Shown: positions 35,322 to 47,100, counted from the first letter of the stretch. The stretch is DNA of 64,000 nt from Adiantum capillus-veneris (GCA_014529385.2 CM043942.1:31607469-31671468); one strand, 5' to 3'. Notes: generated by a model from the sequence alone, not told the origin. A program made the numbers and translations.

Positions 35322-35718
35322 TTTTAACGTCTATGTGAGGCCGAAGTCGGCCTATGAGACAAATCAAGTATACATGTGTGTATGTCCTCCGTCTATCGGC
35401 GGAAAAGATAAAACAATTCAAACTGGTATAGAATAAAAGAAAAAAACTTATGGTGGATGATGAGATCTATGGGGGTGGGTGGAGCTCTAGTACTAGGGAT
35501 ATGTGCATGTCTATATGCTTAGGGTAGTACAACCATGAAAATGCATCAATCTAGCTCCATCCTGTTCTAATGGGGGGATATAAAATGTTGTACATGGGAG
35601 GGTCGGGAGTAAGGGCTGCCCTAATGAACGTAGCTGGGTGAGTGGCTCGTCTCTCCTGAGCAGCTCGACGCTCTCGGGTCTGGATCTCCTCGATCTCACT
35701 TGAGCTAAGACGGGCAAA
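35251..35718 (-). mobile_element. LINE array copy 4: 3' end only, with (CT)n tail
   Basis: A 5'-truncated copy with a variant of the shared 3' UTR (TTTTTAACGTCTATGTGAGG at 35321-35340) and a CT tail of 68 bp (35251-35318). A short minus-strand coding trace (35742-35551, LSSSEIEEIQTRERRAAQ) precedes the UTR. It is a diverged subfamily and the oldest member of the array if each newer copy entered the tail of the previous one. Confidence 0.75.
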
Positions 35719-35853
35719 TGTGATACATGTAACATTCTTCAATTACTCTCACAGTTACTCGAGTCTCTTGACATGTACGCACAATATGGTTACGATATAT
35801 CATGAGGCTCAAGTAAGATTGAGAGAAACTTGAAGAACGTTACACATATCACA
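35719..35853. mobile_element. 135-bp foldback element (MITE-like)
   Basis: Terminal inverted repeats of about 34 bp: TGTGATACATGTAACATTCT at the left end and the complement of GAAGAACGTTACACATATCA at the right end, with about five mismatches. The centre is 67 bp. The whole could form one long hairpin. No target duplication is evident, so superfamily is unassigned. Confidence 0.6.
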
Positions 35854-35864
35854 TCTTATTTGTT

Positions 35865-37010
35865 TCAACTCAATTGATGTGTGATCGCGCATGGCTTGTT
35901 TGTAGATTGTCCTCTAGGTGCCTTGTGTGGGCACCGTGCTGACACATGCCCATGTTCTCCACATTCAAAACACTTCCCCGTTTTGAGATACTCAGATCGT
36001 TGTTCCTCTGTCAATCGGGGACGTGTGTGTTTCTTTTTCTGAAACTTTCCTCTTCTTCTGTTACTGTTATTCGAACTTTGCACGGTCCTTGTTGTCAAAA
36101 GTTGATCAGTGGGATACGTAAGTGTATCCGCATGCATTGCAAATCCTGTCTTAGCATATCCCATCAGTTGTTGTATGGACTCAGACTTCTGCAGTAAATA
36201 GTAGTGTCACATTTCTGTGCATAGACCACAACAAAATCGCTCGATGTGTTGCTTAAAGGTGATCTTTTTAAAAGAAGAGGCTGGTAAAAAAGTATCCCAA
36301 AATCTCTAGTAGTAAATATCTAGATATCTACCTTGGTCATCGGGAGATGATTCCAAGCAGTGACCACATCACGTTTGCACTCCTGAGTGAGCCAGGAAGA
36401 AGTAAAAAGTCTCTTGAACTGTAGCCACCTCGTTGGTGCTTCCTTTCGTAACAATAGGGTGGACCACCATGTCTGTGCATTTCCTTTCAAATAAAATGCT
36501 ACCCTCCTGACCTTGGAGTGCTCTGAATAGCGCTCTCCAGAATAAGCTACGTCAAACTGTTGAATAAAGACGAGGGCCTTATGAGTATCTCGAATGCCTG
36601 AAAAAGTATCAAACTTCAGGGCTTGTCCACCTTCCTTAAAATCTTTGATCTTCTTGCTCTTGTCCTCGAGAAAGTCATATTGGTTGGCTCTGTAAAAGTG
36701 CTTCTCTTAAGAGTAAAACATCTGCTCATCAGAGTCCGAACTCTCAGAAGAGGATGAATCCTCCTTAGAATTGTCTGAATAATTTCGAGATCTTCAATGG
36801 GACGTGCTCTTCTTAGCCTTCTTGTTCTTTCCGTATCTTTGGGTCTTTCTTCGTTTCCTGCCGTTTCTGTCCTCATCACTCGAATCAGAGGAGGAAGAGT
36901 TGTCGGAACTATTAGAAGAGGATGAGGATGAACTGGAAACACCCTCAAAGCGTATGCGCTTCTTTGTCTTTTGTGCATTTGCAAAAGTAGATTTGTGACC
37001 GCCAGGATAG
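35865..37010 (-). pseudogene. Ty3/gypsy Gag remnant, minus strand
   Basis: The minus strand encodes a decayed Gag of the same family as 19177-20270. A Ser/Asp-rich start lies near 36960-36850, then FKEGGQALKFDTFSG (36640-36595), LKGNAQTWWSTLLLR (36495-36450), WLTQECKRDVVTAWNHL (36410-36345), and the zinc knuckle CFECGEHGHVSARC (35977-35936) in the open frame 36164-35865. Stops and shifts are frequent. No pol or LTR is recognisable beside it. Confidence 0.8.
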
Positions 37011-37346
37011 TCTGCTTAGATTAAGAGTTTTGCTTGACAAGTAAGATGTTGCCTTGGAGACGGAAGAGGGGGAGGAGTAGGTATTTAATGATTCATGAGG
37101 AGACAATTCAGGAGAGAAAAAGGTGTATTTTCTTCCAGGCATTAGCTGATTTAGTGTTTGCAACGGTTACCTGTTAGTTGTGGCGGTCTCCATCTGTCAT
37201 CTGTCCGTTTGTATAAAAGTAAATAATGCATTTTCTATAGATTTCATTCTTTCTCTGAAAACATTATAAATGGTGTTTGGAGGTGTCAAAATAAAGAAAC
37301 ATTTGTTGATGCAAAGAAGTGATGAATATCTTTCAAAACTTTGCAG

Positions 37347-37528
37347 ATTTTGGGGACATAGTTCGGGCAAAATTTGATTTTGATGTGGTGGGTCACTATG
37401 CTCGCCCGGATATATTTGGACTTACAGTCAGAGATCATTTACCCTCGGCAGTGACATTTACTTCAAAGTTGACAACAGAAATGGAGAAGAATACAGCAGA
37501 TATGAGAAGGTTGAGTTTGTCCAAGTAA
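37347..37528 (+). CDS. NIT4: Nitrilase (NIT4 type), last exon with stop codon
   Basis: The exon begins after TTTGCAG at 37340-37346 and completes an Asp codon started at 2524. It encodes [20 protein letters not shown], then [20 protein letters not shown] and a less conserved Lys-rich tail ending at TAA 37526-37528. The segment matches the known nitrilase C-terminus ([15 protein letters not shown] in plants). The phase, the residue order and the direction agree with the exons at 1810-2524 although they lie 35 kb away. The tail after TFTSK is variable in the family, so the stop is supported only by the open frame. Confidence 0.9.
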
Positions 37529-37826
37529 GGAGTGATTGCTTAACCCTGGTTTACGTAATTAAGATGTGCTCATGTTGTACAAAAATTGACATGTTGTACT
37601 GCCATGATATCAAGCCGTGACTGTTGTTACCATAGGTTTCAGTTACCATAGGCCACTATAGGGTTCTTTCATGGGCACTGAGAGAAATAGGTTCCATAGA
37701 TAGTGCCGTTATGAAGGGAACATTTGTGCATATTCCATGGGCATCTTTGAAGGCCAGAAGATCTTAAAAGACAAAACTGTGTTAAGCATCCTCATGTTCC
37801 CAAGGGACATCATCTCTCTCTCTCCA

Positions 37827-37865
<39 letters not shown>

Positions 37866-38985
37866 AAGAAAAAAAAAACCCGCACAAGTATGTGTGCACG
37901 CGCGCACACACACGCGAGTCATTAGAAGTGAATGAGCAACATGTTTGTAATGGGAGGCTTTTTTCCGTGTGTTCAGTGCCTCTGAAAGTTCCACCATAAG
38001 CCTTCTTTGAACTAAAATTAGGTACGAGGCCCAATATAAAACCATGTAGAGGGCTTGCTCAAAGACAAAGTCAATTGGAAAGCAGATGCTCTTGCTGAAG
38101 AAGCATCTTAAAGTTCACTGCAAGTAGTGAAGCAATTTTGAAATTATGTATTGTCATAATCATATTAAAAGTAAACAGGCTCAAGCTTTTTGCAACTGTG
38201 GGGGTTCGCTGGATGGGACGAGTTTAGTTTTTATGGCCAAAGTTTACTTTTGTCCTTGCCGGTACACTTTATGTGGCTGTAAAATGGATGCTTGAACAAG
38301 TGAACCCATGTGGGCACGCGGCTAGAATAGCAGCCTGCCAACGAGGGGGTTACGGGTTCTGGTAGCAAAGCAAATTCGGAGGATCCCTTGCATCTGTTTA
38401 AAGACTGCTCTTTCTTGTAGGGTCTTGCTACCAAAATCTGGAAATGGGTGCAAAGGACATGAAGGTACTCTTCTTTAGGAATGACTTGGTCCTTGGAGGG
38501 AGAATCAAGCAAATCTGTTGTACACACGAATAACTAGATACCGCCATGTGAAGCAGACCTGGAAAGCTTGGAATTTGAGTCTTTGAGAAAAACTTTGTGG
38601 TAGCTCAATTCCATGATATTGTGAACGAAAGCCCTAATCTTATATACTAAATAAGTTCAAGAGTAGGGTCGGCTATATGGCAGGAGCTACTAGATAAGGA
38701 AAAAATAGGGCTTCTTGCCTATGAATTGTACAACCCCCTTTTTGGAAATAGTGTCCCCTCAAGGCACATGTAGTGCTTGAGACTCATTGTACATTCTTTT
38801 TTGAGTTAATATAACATTTGCACTCACAATTGTGAGTGGCAAATAATAAGAAAATAAAGAGAATCTCCTGCTAATAACTCCAATTGTGTATTTGACCATG
38901 TGTGAAAAAAACCTTTGTAGAGTGTGCACTCAATTATGGTTTTGATTAGCTTGGCAAACACAACTAGTTGACTTTATAAACAAGC
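37529..38985. other. Nitrilase 3' flank, no further gene seen
   Basis: The stretch after the nitrilase stop should hold its 3' UTR; I see no canonical AATAAA near it. A C-run followed by an A-run occupies 37827-37880. Frames through it are low-complexity artefacts. A minus-strand frame at 38527-38231 has no recognisable motif. Confidence 0.55.
37827..37880. repeat. Poly(C)-poly(A) tract
   Basis: About 29 C followed by about 25 nearly pure A, then an alternating GCACACAC stretch. Length is likely variable, and sequencing errors are likely here. Confidence 0.9.
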
Positions 38986-39503
38986 TAGCCTTCGGTTAGT
39001 TATCTTTGTGTCTTCTGTTTTCTTGCTTATGCTTATATTCCTCGTCAATTTCGTGGAAAACTTGATGATAAAGCAATCAAATGTATTTTTGTAGAGTATA
39101 GAAGTGGTAGTTGTGGTTATAGACTCTACAGTCCTATTAAAGATAAGTTTTTTGAGAGTTCTGATGTATTATATGTGTGGAAGCATCTACTACACTTATG
39201 GTTACTTTGTATGTAAGTCATGCACGGACATAGGATGTATTTGAAGATTAACTTCCTTCATTTGTGGAAAATCAAGAATTTGAGCAGATTGATAATCTTT
39301 GGATCAACATGTGTCACCTCGTGATGTAGAGGAGAAGCAAGAAGCTCTCAGAGAAGAAGAGTATTGCCTAAGTGGGTTTGGTCAACTTTGTAGGACAACA
39401 AGCTAGCTGTAACGTTGCCACAAAATGTGTGTTGGTACTAGTTTTGGCAGAGAGCAAGCAAATTTGGCTTGCATTAGCACGTTTTGTGATACAGATAAGC
39501 TTC

Positions 39504-39850
39504 ATTCATTTGAAGAGGCTCTAGAGTGTGATCAATGTAACAACGCTATGCAACATGAGATTGATAAGAATCATACATGGAATATAGTATTAGTATTAAA
39601 TGGGTGTTTTAAGGAAAAAAGAAAGCTAAATGGTACTTTTGATAGGTACACAACGAGGCTTGCTTGATTCATTTGAAGAGGCTCTAGAGTGTGATCAATG
39701 TAACAGTGCTAACATGAGATTGATTCTATTCATAAGAATCAAACATGGAATGTAGTGGAATTGCAAGAAGCCTATTGGTTTTAAGCGGGTGTTTAAGTAA
39801 GAAAGAAAGCTAAATGGTACTGTTGATAGGTACAAAATGACGCTTGTGGC
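39504..39850. repeat. Tandem duplication, 163-bp period, in copia remnant
   Basis: ATTCATTTGAAGAGGCTCTA starts at 39504 and at 39667, and both units end with a version of GGTACNNTTGATAGGTACA. The units have drifted by small indels. Confidence 0.8.
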
Positions 39851-40669
39851 TAAAGGCGATGCGCAAAAAAGAAGCATTGACTATGATGAAACCTTTGTTC
39901 CTACTTGTATGTCCATAGATCATTGATTGCAATAGCTACTCATCATGGATAGAATGTGGATCGGTTGGATATCAAAAATGATTTTTGACACTGGTAATTT
40001 GCAAGAAGTTTATGTTTTTCAGCTAAGTGTTTTTGTTGTGAAAAGTGAAGAGAAAAAGGTATGAAGATTGTGTAAAGCTTTGTAAGGTCTTAAGCAGACT
40101 CTAAGAGCATGATCTGAGAAAATACATACTAATTTAATTGGCCAAAATTTTCAAAACAATTTAATAGAAAGTAGTTTGTATATCAAATAGTAAGATGGAG
40201 TTCTTATTCTGTTAACATTTTATGTGGATTATATGCTTACTACAAAGAATGATGAAGATGAAATTGCAGCATTCAAAGATGCTTTGAGGAAAACCCTTGA
40301 GATGTCTAATCTTGGTTTGCTATATTTAATTTGTACAATCCAAAGAAGGCATACACATGTTTCAAAAAAGTGTCCCTATAAATTAGTCCACCAATAGAAA
40401 CACAATTAAAGTTAAGCATGCTTGATGCCTGAGAGTCTTTTGATGTACGTACTTATGCAATAGCATTTGGTTGCTTGATATATTTGGCAAGCAACACTCA
40501 TCCACACATTCAACTTGGGGTTTCACAAGCTAGTAAATTTACATACATTCCAAGTGCAAAGCATTGGTAAGGTGTGAAGCACATACTTTGTTATTTTGTA
40601 GGTACCCCACCCTAAACCATGCTATGAAGGGGATATTTTATTAGGATCATGGGGTTACTAAGTAGCAAT

Positions 40670-41275
40670 TAGAGTGATGTACTTATTGGAGAGAGATATA
40701 GTAAGAGAGATAGAGTATACATGAGATATACATGGTTCACCCAAGTGGGTTACACCCACAAAAAAGAAGCCACTCATTGGATTTATACTTTGAACTTGAA
40801 ACAAAGAGCCTAGAAACTCTCAATAGTCGTCTTGCCTGATTCTCTCTTTAGTTTGCACTTCTTGCTTTATCAATCATGTGTAGAAGAGGCCTCCTTTTAT
40901 AGATGCCAAGGAGCCTCTATGGGCTGTCCTCTCACATGAGAGACCGTCGCCTATGTGTAGACGTGTCCATTGGCCATTGATCATTGATCACCGCCCATTG
41001 GCCATTGGCCATTGACCACTACCCACTAGCATGGACCTCTGGCCAAGTATCCATCGATCACTTTCTAGCCACTCTCCGGTCTAGATATAGAGAACATTTC
41101 GACGAGTTCAATCTCGAGCTTTGCTCGAGATTTGGGATTGATTTTTGGTTTTGAGACAAGTGATTTTTCTTATGCACGTTGTCTTCTCATAATGGGGGCC
41201 TTACAAGTGTGCTTTTCTAAAACAAGAATTACAAGGGTAAATCCGACTTCATAACATAGTTTTGGAAAGAATGTT
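40670..41275. mobile_element. Roughly 600-bp insertion in the copia remnant (LTR-like)
   Basis: The RNase H reading stops after GVTK near 40665 and resumes near 41281. The block between has no coding trace. It contains GGTTCACCCAAGTGGGTTAC, which is typical of the start of transcribed LTR sequences, and a run of CCATTGG repeats (40970-41030). Ends are not sharply defined and I could not fix a target duplication. A solo LTR is possible. Confidence 0.5.
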
Positions 41276-41660
41276 TCTATACAGCTTCTTGGCTACATTG
41301 ATTTAGACTGAGGTATAGATTTTGATACATACCATTCCATAAGTGGAAAATTATTTTTCTTAAGAAATGCATGTATTTCATTATTCAGTAAGAAGTAATC
41401 CGCTAGGGCTACATCGAATTGTGAAGTTGAGTATCACAACACCATTGATTGTCTATGGCTACGAAGGTTATCCATAGATCTTTGTAAGTATTAGCAGACA
41501 CACACTTTTGTTTTTAATGATAGCAAGAGTGCTTTGGCCGTTGCAAGGAATCTTGTATTTCATCCATTTAGGAAGTGCATGCGGTATAGGAGGGCCTCTT
41601 TATTTGACAATTCAAGGAAATGCTTCAAACTTAAGCTAGCTTTGACCATGCTTAAAAGAG

Positions 41661-41999
41661 TGAAAAAAACGCCTTTGTTGGGCTTTTGATTCCCCCCCCC
41701 CCCCCCCCCATATTTTGTCTTTTAAAATAGGTTCTTTTACCAAAGAGAGAAGTGGGATACCTCAATTTTTAAATATATGCGTTTTAGAAGTTTAAATTGT
41801 CTTTTTCGCACCCTCTCCTATCGTCCTCCTATCTCTCTTACATTGAATTTTTCATGTTCTCTCTCTGCATTGTCTCTAAAACATGAGTTAACTCTCTCTC
41901 TCTCTCTCTCTCTCTCGTCACTTTCCTCTTCCAATCATTGAAGGGATATTCTTTGTTGTTTAAATGTGAGAAAAAGTGGTTATCTCTTAAGGTTGTAGA

Positions 42000-42050
<51 letters not shown>

Positions 42051-43179
42051 AGGCTCTCCATGTTCACCTCAAGCTTAGATCAATGGGAGACTCTATTCTA
42101 CATAGGAATATTTCTCTCTCTAGCGTAACCATGAATAACCATTTGAATTCAAAGGAGTCTAATCAACATTTCCTCTCTTTATTTCCTCCACATCATTATC
42201 AAAATCTCCATTCTCGTTCTCTTTGGTTCTTTCCTTCATAGCCAATATCCTTTGATTATAGCTGTAACATTATAAATCACCATTACACCTTGTCTCTCTA
42301 AATAATTTGATCAAGCTCACTCTAAATGTCATTGAATACGCTTTCATTTCAAAACATTAGGAATAGGCCAAAATGGTATGGTCTAAATGCTGATTAGGAA
42401 CAAGAACATGCAATCGTGTGAGTAGGCACATGCAATCCCGATGGTGCAGATCAGAGCATCAGGTACAAAGAAATCAATGTATGGGTTGATGGTCATATTT
42501 ACCTGAGCGAAACCTCTAACCAATGCATCACCACCATTTTGAAATGTCACTGAGATCAGTTTTTTAGGTAATGGAAAAGAAGACCTATTTGGCTATTGTA
42601 GGAGATTATATTTTATGTTCTTTGATGAAATGAAAGCAAGAAAGTAACTCTTTGCTACATACTCTCTTTATAAGAGAAGAAAATCAAATATGTTCAAAAA
42701 GATTAAGAGGAAGTCAATAAGAAGTCCAGGTAGATCAATGAAGAAATGATGACGCTCACATAGAAATTAGGCCACTAAAAGCAAGAGCAAGAGTGGCGGT
42801 TGTGGACAATTATGTTCAACTGCCCTAAGAAAAATTCAAATGCAAAACTCTGGCCTTGCCAAAGTCCTATGCCTAATAGGCCTTGCCTGAACTTTTCCTT
42901 ACTACTAGGAAATTTTGTTGACATGCATCATCGATCAATAATCAACTCAAAAAAAATTTAAAAGAAGTCACCAATGTTTTGCTTATGAAGTATGACTCCG
43001 TATGAGTCTGTCCATGAGCAAGGCTTTGAAAACATTTGAACCTTGTGCCTCTAATATAATGTAGAGGAATGGACAAGCCATTTAACACTAGGAAAAAGCA
43101 AGGCTTCTAGGAGCATGGCTCCATGCATTGCATGCATGATCTCTCAAGGCCATTGTAGCTTGCCAGTGTGCATGCAAAT
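41661..43179. other. No gene seen; microsatellites
   Basis: The stretch has a C-run (41692-41710) and two CT runs (41891-41916 and 42004-42049). No long frame or recognisable repeat otherwise. Confidence 0.6.
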
Positions 43180-43872
43180 AGGTACATGAAGTACATTGAA
43201 AGGACAATGATTCCACCTGATGTTTCAACTTTCAATGCCAAGGGCATCCATGTTTGGCAATAGATGATGCATGATAGCTAAGTTGTAGATGCTATCTCTA
43301 TTAATACTAGGAATCTCATGATTGCTAATAAGTTACACGATTTTACAAGGCCGATTCTCTATGAAACTTTGACAAGGTTGATTCTTCTCTACTTTGACAT
43401 ATGTATGTCAACAGGAACACCTGTTAGCTATGGGCACTCAGGATACATTTTGTCTCATCTTTTTGATGAAGTTATGCAAAGCAAGGCTTCACTTCAAGAC
43501 ACTTTGCATAGAAGTTTTCAAATTTTGGAATATGCTGGTAGCATACGGACTTTACAAAACTTGGCAAAATGTCTATCTGATTTTCTCTTGGAGGTCAGTA
43601 TGACCCAAGCCACGATGACATGGGAGGTACATCTGATAGCTCTCAATTTCTCAACATATACAACTACGAGCTAGCTTCAAGTGATGCCTATTCATCTCAG
43701 AGGGGTGACAAGGTTAGTAAATTTCAAGTCATGCTTGGTTTGTCAGCAATTTAGCTTCCATTTCAAAAAGATTTCTTTACAGTGCAATGCAAAGTGCTTT
43801 GCTAGACTTCATGTGAAGCAAGGCATCTCTTATGTGCAAAGGTATTATCGATTGACTTCGAATCAACGATAA
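43180..43872 (+). pseudogene. Unrecognised reading frame, about 230 codons with few stops
   Basis: One frame runs 43180-43872 with two stops near the start and one TAG at 43672-43674. The largest open part, 43318-43674, reads LHDFTRPILYETLTRLILLY, FDICMSTGTPVSYGHSGYIL, SHLFDEVMQSKASLQDTLHR and so on. It has a normal amino-acid mix and helical character. A later piece has CLVCQQFSFHF. I do not recognise the family. It may be a decayed transposon protein or host exon. Confidence 0.35.
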
Positions 43873-45232
43873 TAACACACATCTTTGGCACTACATGGAT
43901 ATAAGCTCACAGTGTAATCATGCAAGGCAGTATACTAGAAACTCACATGGTTGAGACTTTCATTGAAGCCAAGGGCTTATTATTCTATTTCTTGCTATGT
44001 ATGCACGTCCTACTAGTACGATGGACGTATGACACCCATCATTACATACACTTTCCCTATAGCACTAGCTACTCTGTCAAGGACGAGCTCAATTATTCAT
44101 GTTTTAAAATATTTTGTGTTTATGTTTATTCACAGCCAAAGTGCCATACATATGCACCCTGGTATAGTCAATCACATACAAGGTAAGTGGGTCAAGATGT
44201 GACTTATGGTACCTCTCTCTACAAGACTGTGGTACAAGTACACTATTGTACGCTTATAGGATAAGCTGCCACACAACCATTGTTTTCACAGAGGCATACA
44301 CACGGGGCATTCAATACAATAAAATACGATATTTTCCTTAGCCCATCATTCTCTCTCTCTTTCTCCTTCCTAATTCTTTGCGAGAAAGGTCAAATTAGGC
44401 ATGATTTTACTAAAATATTTCTATGTTGATATGGTAACACAAAGGGCTAAGAGCCATCCATTTTTGAAGGGCTAAGAGTCCCCTATTTTGGAATGGGTAA
44501 GAGCCATCTTTTTGTAATCCATCAGTGATTGATTTCAAGATCGAACAATTCTATCTAGTTATCTAGTTGAGTACCCATCAATTTTAATGGACAAGCAAGA
44601 TCTTGCCATTACTAATTTTTTGGGTGTTATTTTAGCACTACACACTTTGAGTGTGAAGACAAGTTGAGTTTTTGAACGTCTTAAACTCGTAAGGGCTTAT
44701 CTCTACCAATGTGTATAGATGAAGCTAGCATTTCCAACAGCATGGCTGCTCACAAAAACCCAAGATTATGGATTTTTGGGTCTAGTAAAGATCCGATTGT
44801 GAATACGATTCCAACTTGAGTGGATCTCCTATTTCATCTACAACAAAGAGTATTTATACGAGTATAATTTTGGAGTAAGACCCAACTTGTGATTAAACTA
44901 AATCACTTATTAAGTGGTGATGGTCAAAGATATGAGTCTTGTATCTCATGCTAGGACACCTGGCAAAAGAGATTATTTAGATTGCTACCAACACTTAGCA
45001 ATGTGAATATTGCTAAGAAATGGCCAATAACGATCTTTTTAGCTTATTAGGTAGGTTTCAATGCATGGATGATATCATACCCATGGAAGACAACAAATCC
45101 TTTGGCTACAACGAGTTCATTCAATGTGTACGTTGACTTGTTGAAGCTTCAAGAGTCAATGATTAGGTTTAATGGGGTGACACAGGAATATTATAATTGT
45201 AAAGGCAGAGATTCATTATAAAGCTCGATGAG

Positions 45233-45235
<3 letters not shown>
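43873..45235. other. No gene seen
   Basis: AT-rich sequence with only short frames. A short repeat based on GGGCTAAGAG occurs near 44445-44510. It runs into the GA microsatellite. Confidence 0.55.

Positions 45236-45319
<84 letters not shown>
45236..45319. repeat. (GA)n microsatellite
   Basis: About 84 bp of pure GA. Unlike the GA tracts at 27868-35318 it is not followed by the shared LINE 3' UTR. Confidence 0.92.
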
Positions 45320-45321
<2 letters not shown>

Positions 45322-45438
45322 TGGGGAATTTACATGGTTTCTCATTACACTAGCTTTTTGAAAGAGAGAGAGAGTAGGAAAATTTACAAGGAATTTATCA
45401 AAGGTGGGAAGTCATTGGAGAGGGTAAGACCGCCAGAC

Positions 45439-45664
45439 TGTTACCATATACATGTGGTAGTGATGTGTGTGAATACACTAGGGCCGTCGGGGCATTTCTC
45501 CCCTCTTTAGGAGGTTTTCCCCCCCGTGCATTGTATATATGCCCATCACTCTAGGTCTATCTATCTTTCCATTGCTCACTAAGTAATACATTCTCTGTTG
45601 TGTGCCTTGAGCTTCCTTTGTCTTCTCCAAGCTGTGTGCGTTTCCCTGCAACCCTTATTACAAC
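45439..45664 (+). mobile_element. 5' LTR of copia element 1, 226 bp
   Basis: It starts TGTTACCATATACATGTGGT and ends TTATTACAACA. It is about 90 percent like the LTRs at 51067 and 54854 by eye. Confidence 0.9.
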
Positions 45665-46018
45665 AATTGGTCTCAGAGCAGGTTATGTCCTCCCGAGCTT
45701 AGTCGCCAGCAGCTCTAGCACAAGCCTACTCACTTTCTTCGATTTCTGTGAGATTTGGCGAGCGCTCACAGGTAAAAAGAAAATTCGGGCTCATTTCGAC
45801 CTCCGTTTCCACTTCAACCAGGTCTGCACAAACAATTTTGTCATTTTGTGTAGAATTTCTATCAGTGATAATTATTGCATAACAGGTCCTATCCAGTCTA
45901 CTCCGGGTTGTGCTATGAAGCACGTACTGGTCTCGCTCAGTATCTCCTCATTTTGGGCAGTTTTCACATTAGTTGCAGACATTTTCCATGATTGACAACA
46001 ACTTAGATGTGTTCAAGA

Positions 46019-47100
46019 TGTCTGCTGCTGAGAACAGATTGGATGGGGATAATTACCCTATGTGGGCTTACATGATGCAACATATAATTTTGTCAAAGGG
46101 AGTTTGGAACATTGTGCATGACATTGATGTACGTCTTGGTCCCGTGGATGCAGGCAATGTTGAGGATGCTCTAGGTTTTGCTACCAGGGTTGCTGCTGTC
46201 AGAGCTATTTTGCCTACGACTGAGCAGGCTCGTTGGGATGTAAGAGATGCACAGGCTCATGCATTGATTGCATTGTCTGTGAAGTGCACTATCAATCCTC
46301 ACATTCATTTAACAAAATCTGCAAAATAGACTTGGGATATTCTAGCAAGTCTTTATGCAAGCCGCAATCTCGGGGCGGTCACTTTTCAGAATGTGTATGC
46401 TATCACGTGAGTTAACCGGAGAGGATTATTAAAAGATCAAAATGTATCAAAATGTATACATACAGAGGGGGGTAGGGGTTTTTTAAATAGGCACGTAGTG
46501 TAAATATAGTATGTATATTGAGGTATTATTAATAACCTCTTGAACACACGTGATATAGGAAGCTTTTGATAAGTGACCGCCTTGGGGCCGCAATAAGGCT
46601 AAAATTTCTTTGCTACGTAAAGAGTTGGAGTCGAAGATTACTCATGAGAAAGCTAAAACGGACACTTTCCTTGTTGGTGTCAAGTATGTTAATGAGCAAC
46701 TAATTTCTACAGGAGAAGTCATTTCTGACAGTTCACTTGTGCATGGTGTTCTTAATGCTTTGCCAAATTCTTACCAGAATTTTGCTAGTACTTGGAGAAT
46801 TATGACCCAAGGAAATCCTGAAGTTGTCAAGTTTGATGCATTATGCACATCGCTGTTGGCAAGAGTCACTTTCTAAAAAAAATAGGACTAGGCAGCGTTC
46901 AGTTGAACAAGATTTTATTGCAGCTCAAAGAAAAGGTGCGAACAACAATGTAACCACTTCTTATGGTTCTGCTGTGAGTGGAAAAACTTCTATTCCTAAT
47001 GCTTCTGGTGGCAGCACTTTGTCTGGCAATTTTGGTGATAAGGGCAAAAAGAAGATGCATTGCCATTATTGTAAAAGCTAATGATCCCTTGATCAAGCAG
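46019..47100 (+). pseudogene. Copia Gag (UBN2 type), interrupted
   Basis: The Gag begins with MSAAENRLDGDNYPMWAYMM and HIILSKGVWNIV, a copia Gag start. TWDILASLYASRN ends at the insertion (46369-46586) and KISLLRKELESKITHEKAK resumes after it, so the frame is exactly restored when it is removed. A zinc-knuckle-like CHYCK stands at 47063-47077, followed by a stop. The knuckle lacks the usual His. Together with one stop at 46327-46329, this copy is dead. Confidence 0.82.
46369..46586. mobile_element. 218-bp TIR element (MITE) with 8-bp target duplication
   Basis: GCCGCAAT stands on both sides (46361-46368 and 46587-46594). The ends are CTCGGGGCGGTCACTT and, on the other strand, CCCAAGGCGGTCACTT (13 of 16 matching), and similarity continues imperfectly inward to a TATCACGTG block. 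The interior is non-coding. The 8-bp duplication and the GGGGCGG end fit a hAT-type non-autonomous element; this is inference. Confidence 0.85.

Larger units (their letters stand above)
38990..41660 (+). pseudogene. Ty1/copia pol remnant (plus strand), interrupted
   Basis: Decayed copia pol in order: end of integrase (PSVSYLCVFCFLAYAYIP, KLDDKAIKCIFVEY, GYRLYSPI at 39010-39150), start of RT (LHSFEEALECDQCNNAM at 39500-39550, then GTFDRYTTRLA), with the segment 39504-39666 duplicated at 39667-39850, RT middle (IDYDETF, then VFVVKSEEKKV, near 39880-40070), RNase H start near 40600 (HAMKGIFY) and, after an insertion, RNase H end (LLGYIDLD near 41290, SKSALAVARNLVFHP near 41525-41570). Many stops; no LTR found. 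Confidence 0.82.

Noticed and set aside
37709-38045. Frames with poly-Gly, poly-Phe or poly-Pro
   Set aside because: Caused by the poly(C)-poly(A) tract.
38320-38380. tRNA-like patch (GGTTACGGGTTCT)
   Set aside because: No matching acceptor or anticodon arms and the B-box is poor, so no tRNA gene is called.
45600-45995. 131-codon frame in the copia leader
   Set aside because: It spans the LTR end and primer site; the true Gag start is the later MSAAENRLDGDNYP frame.
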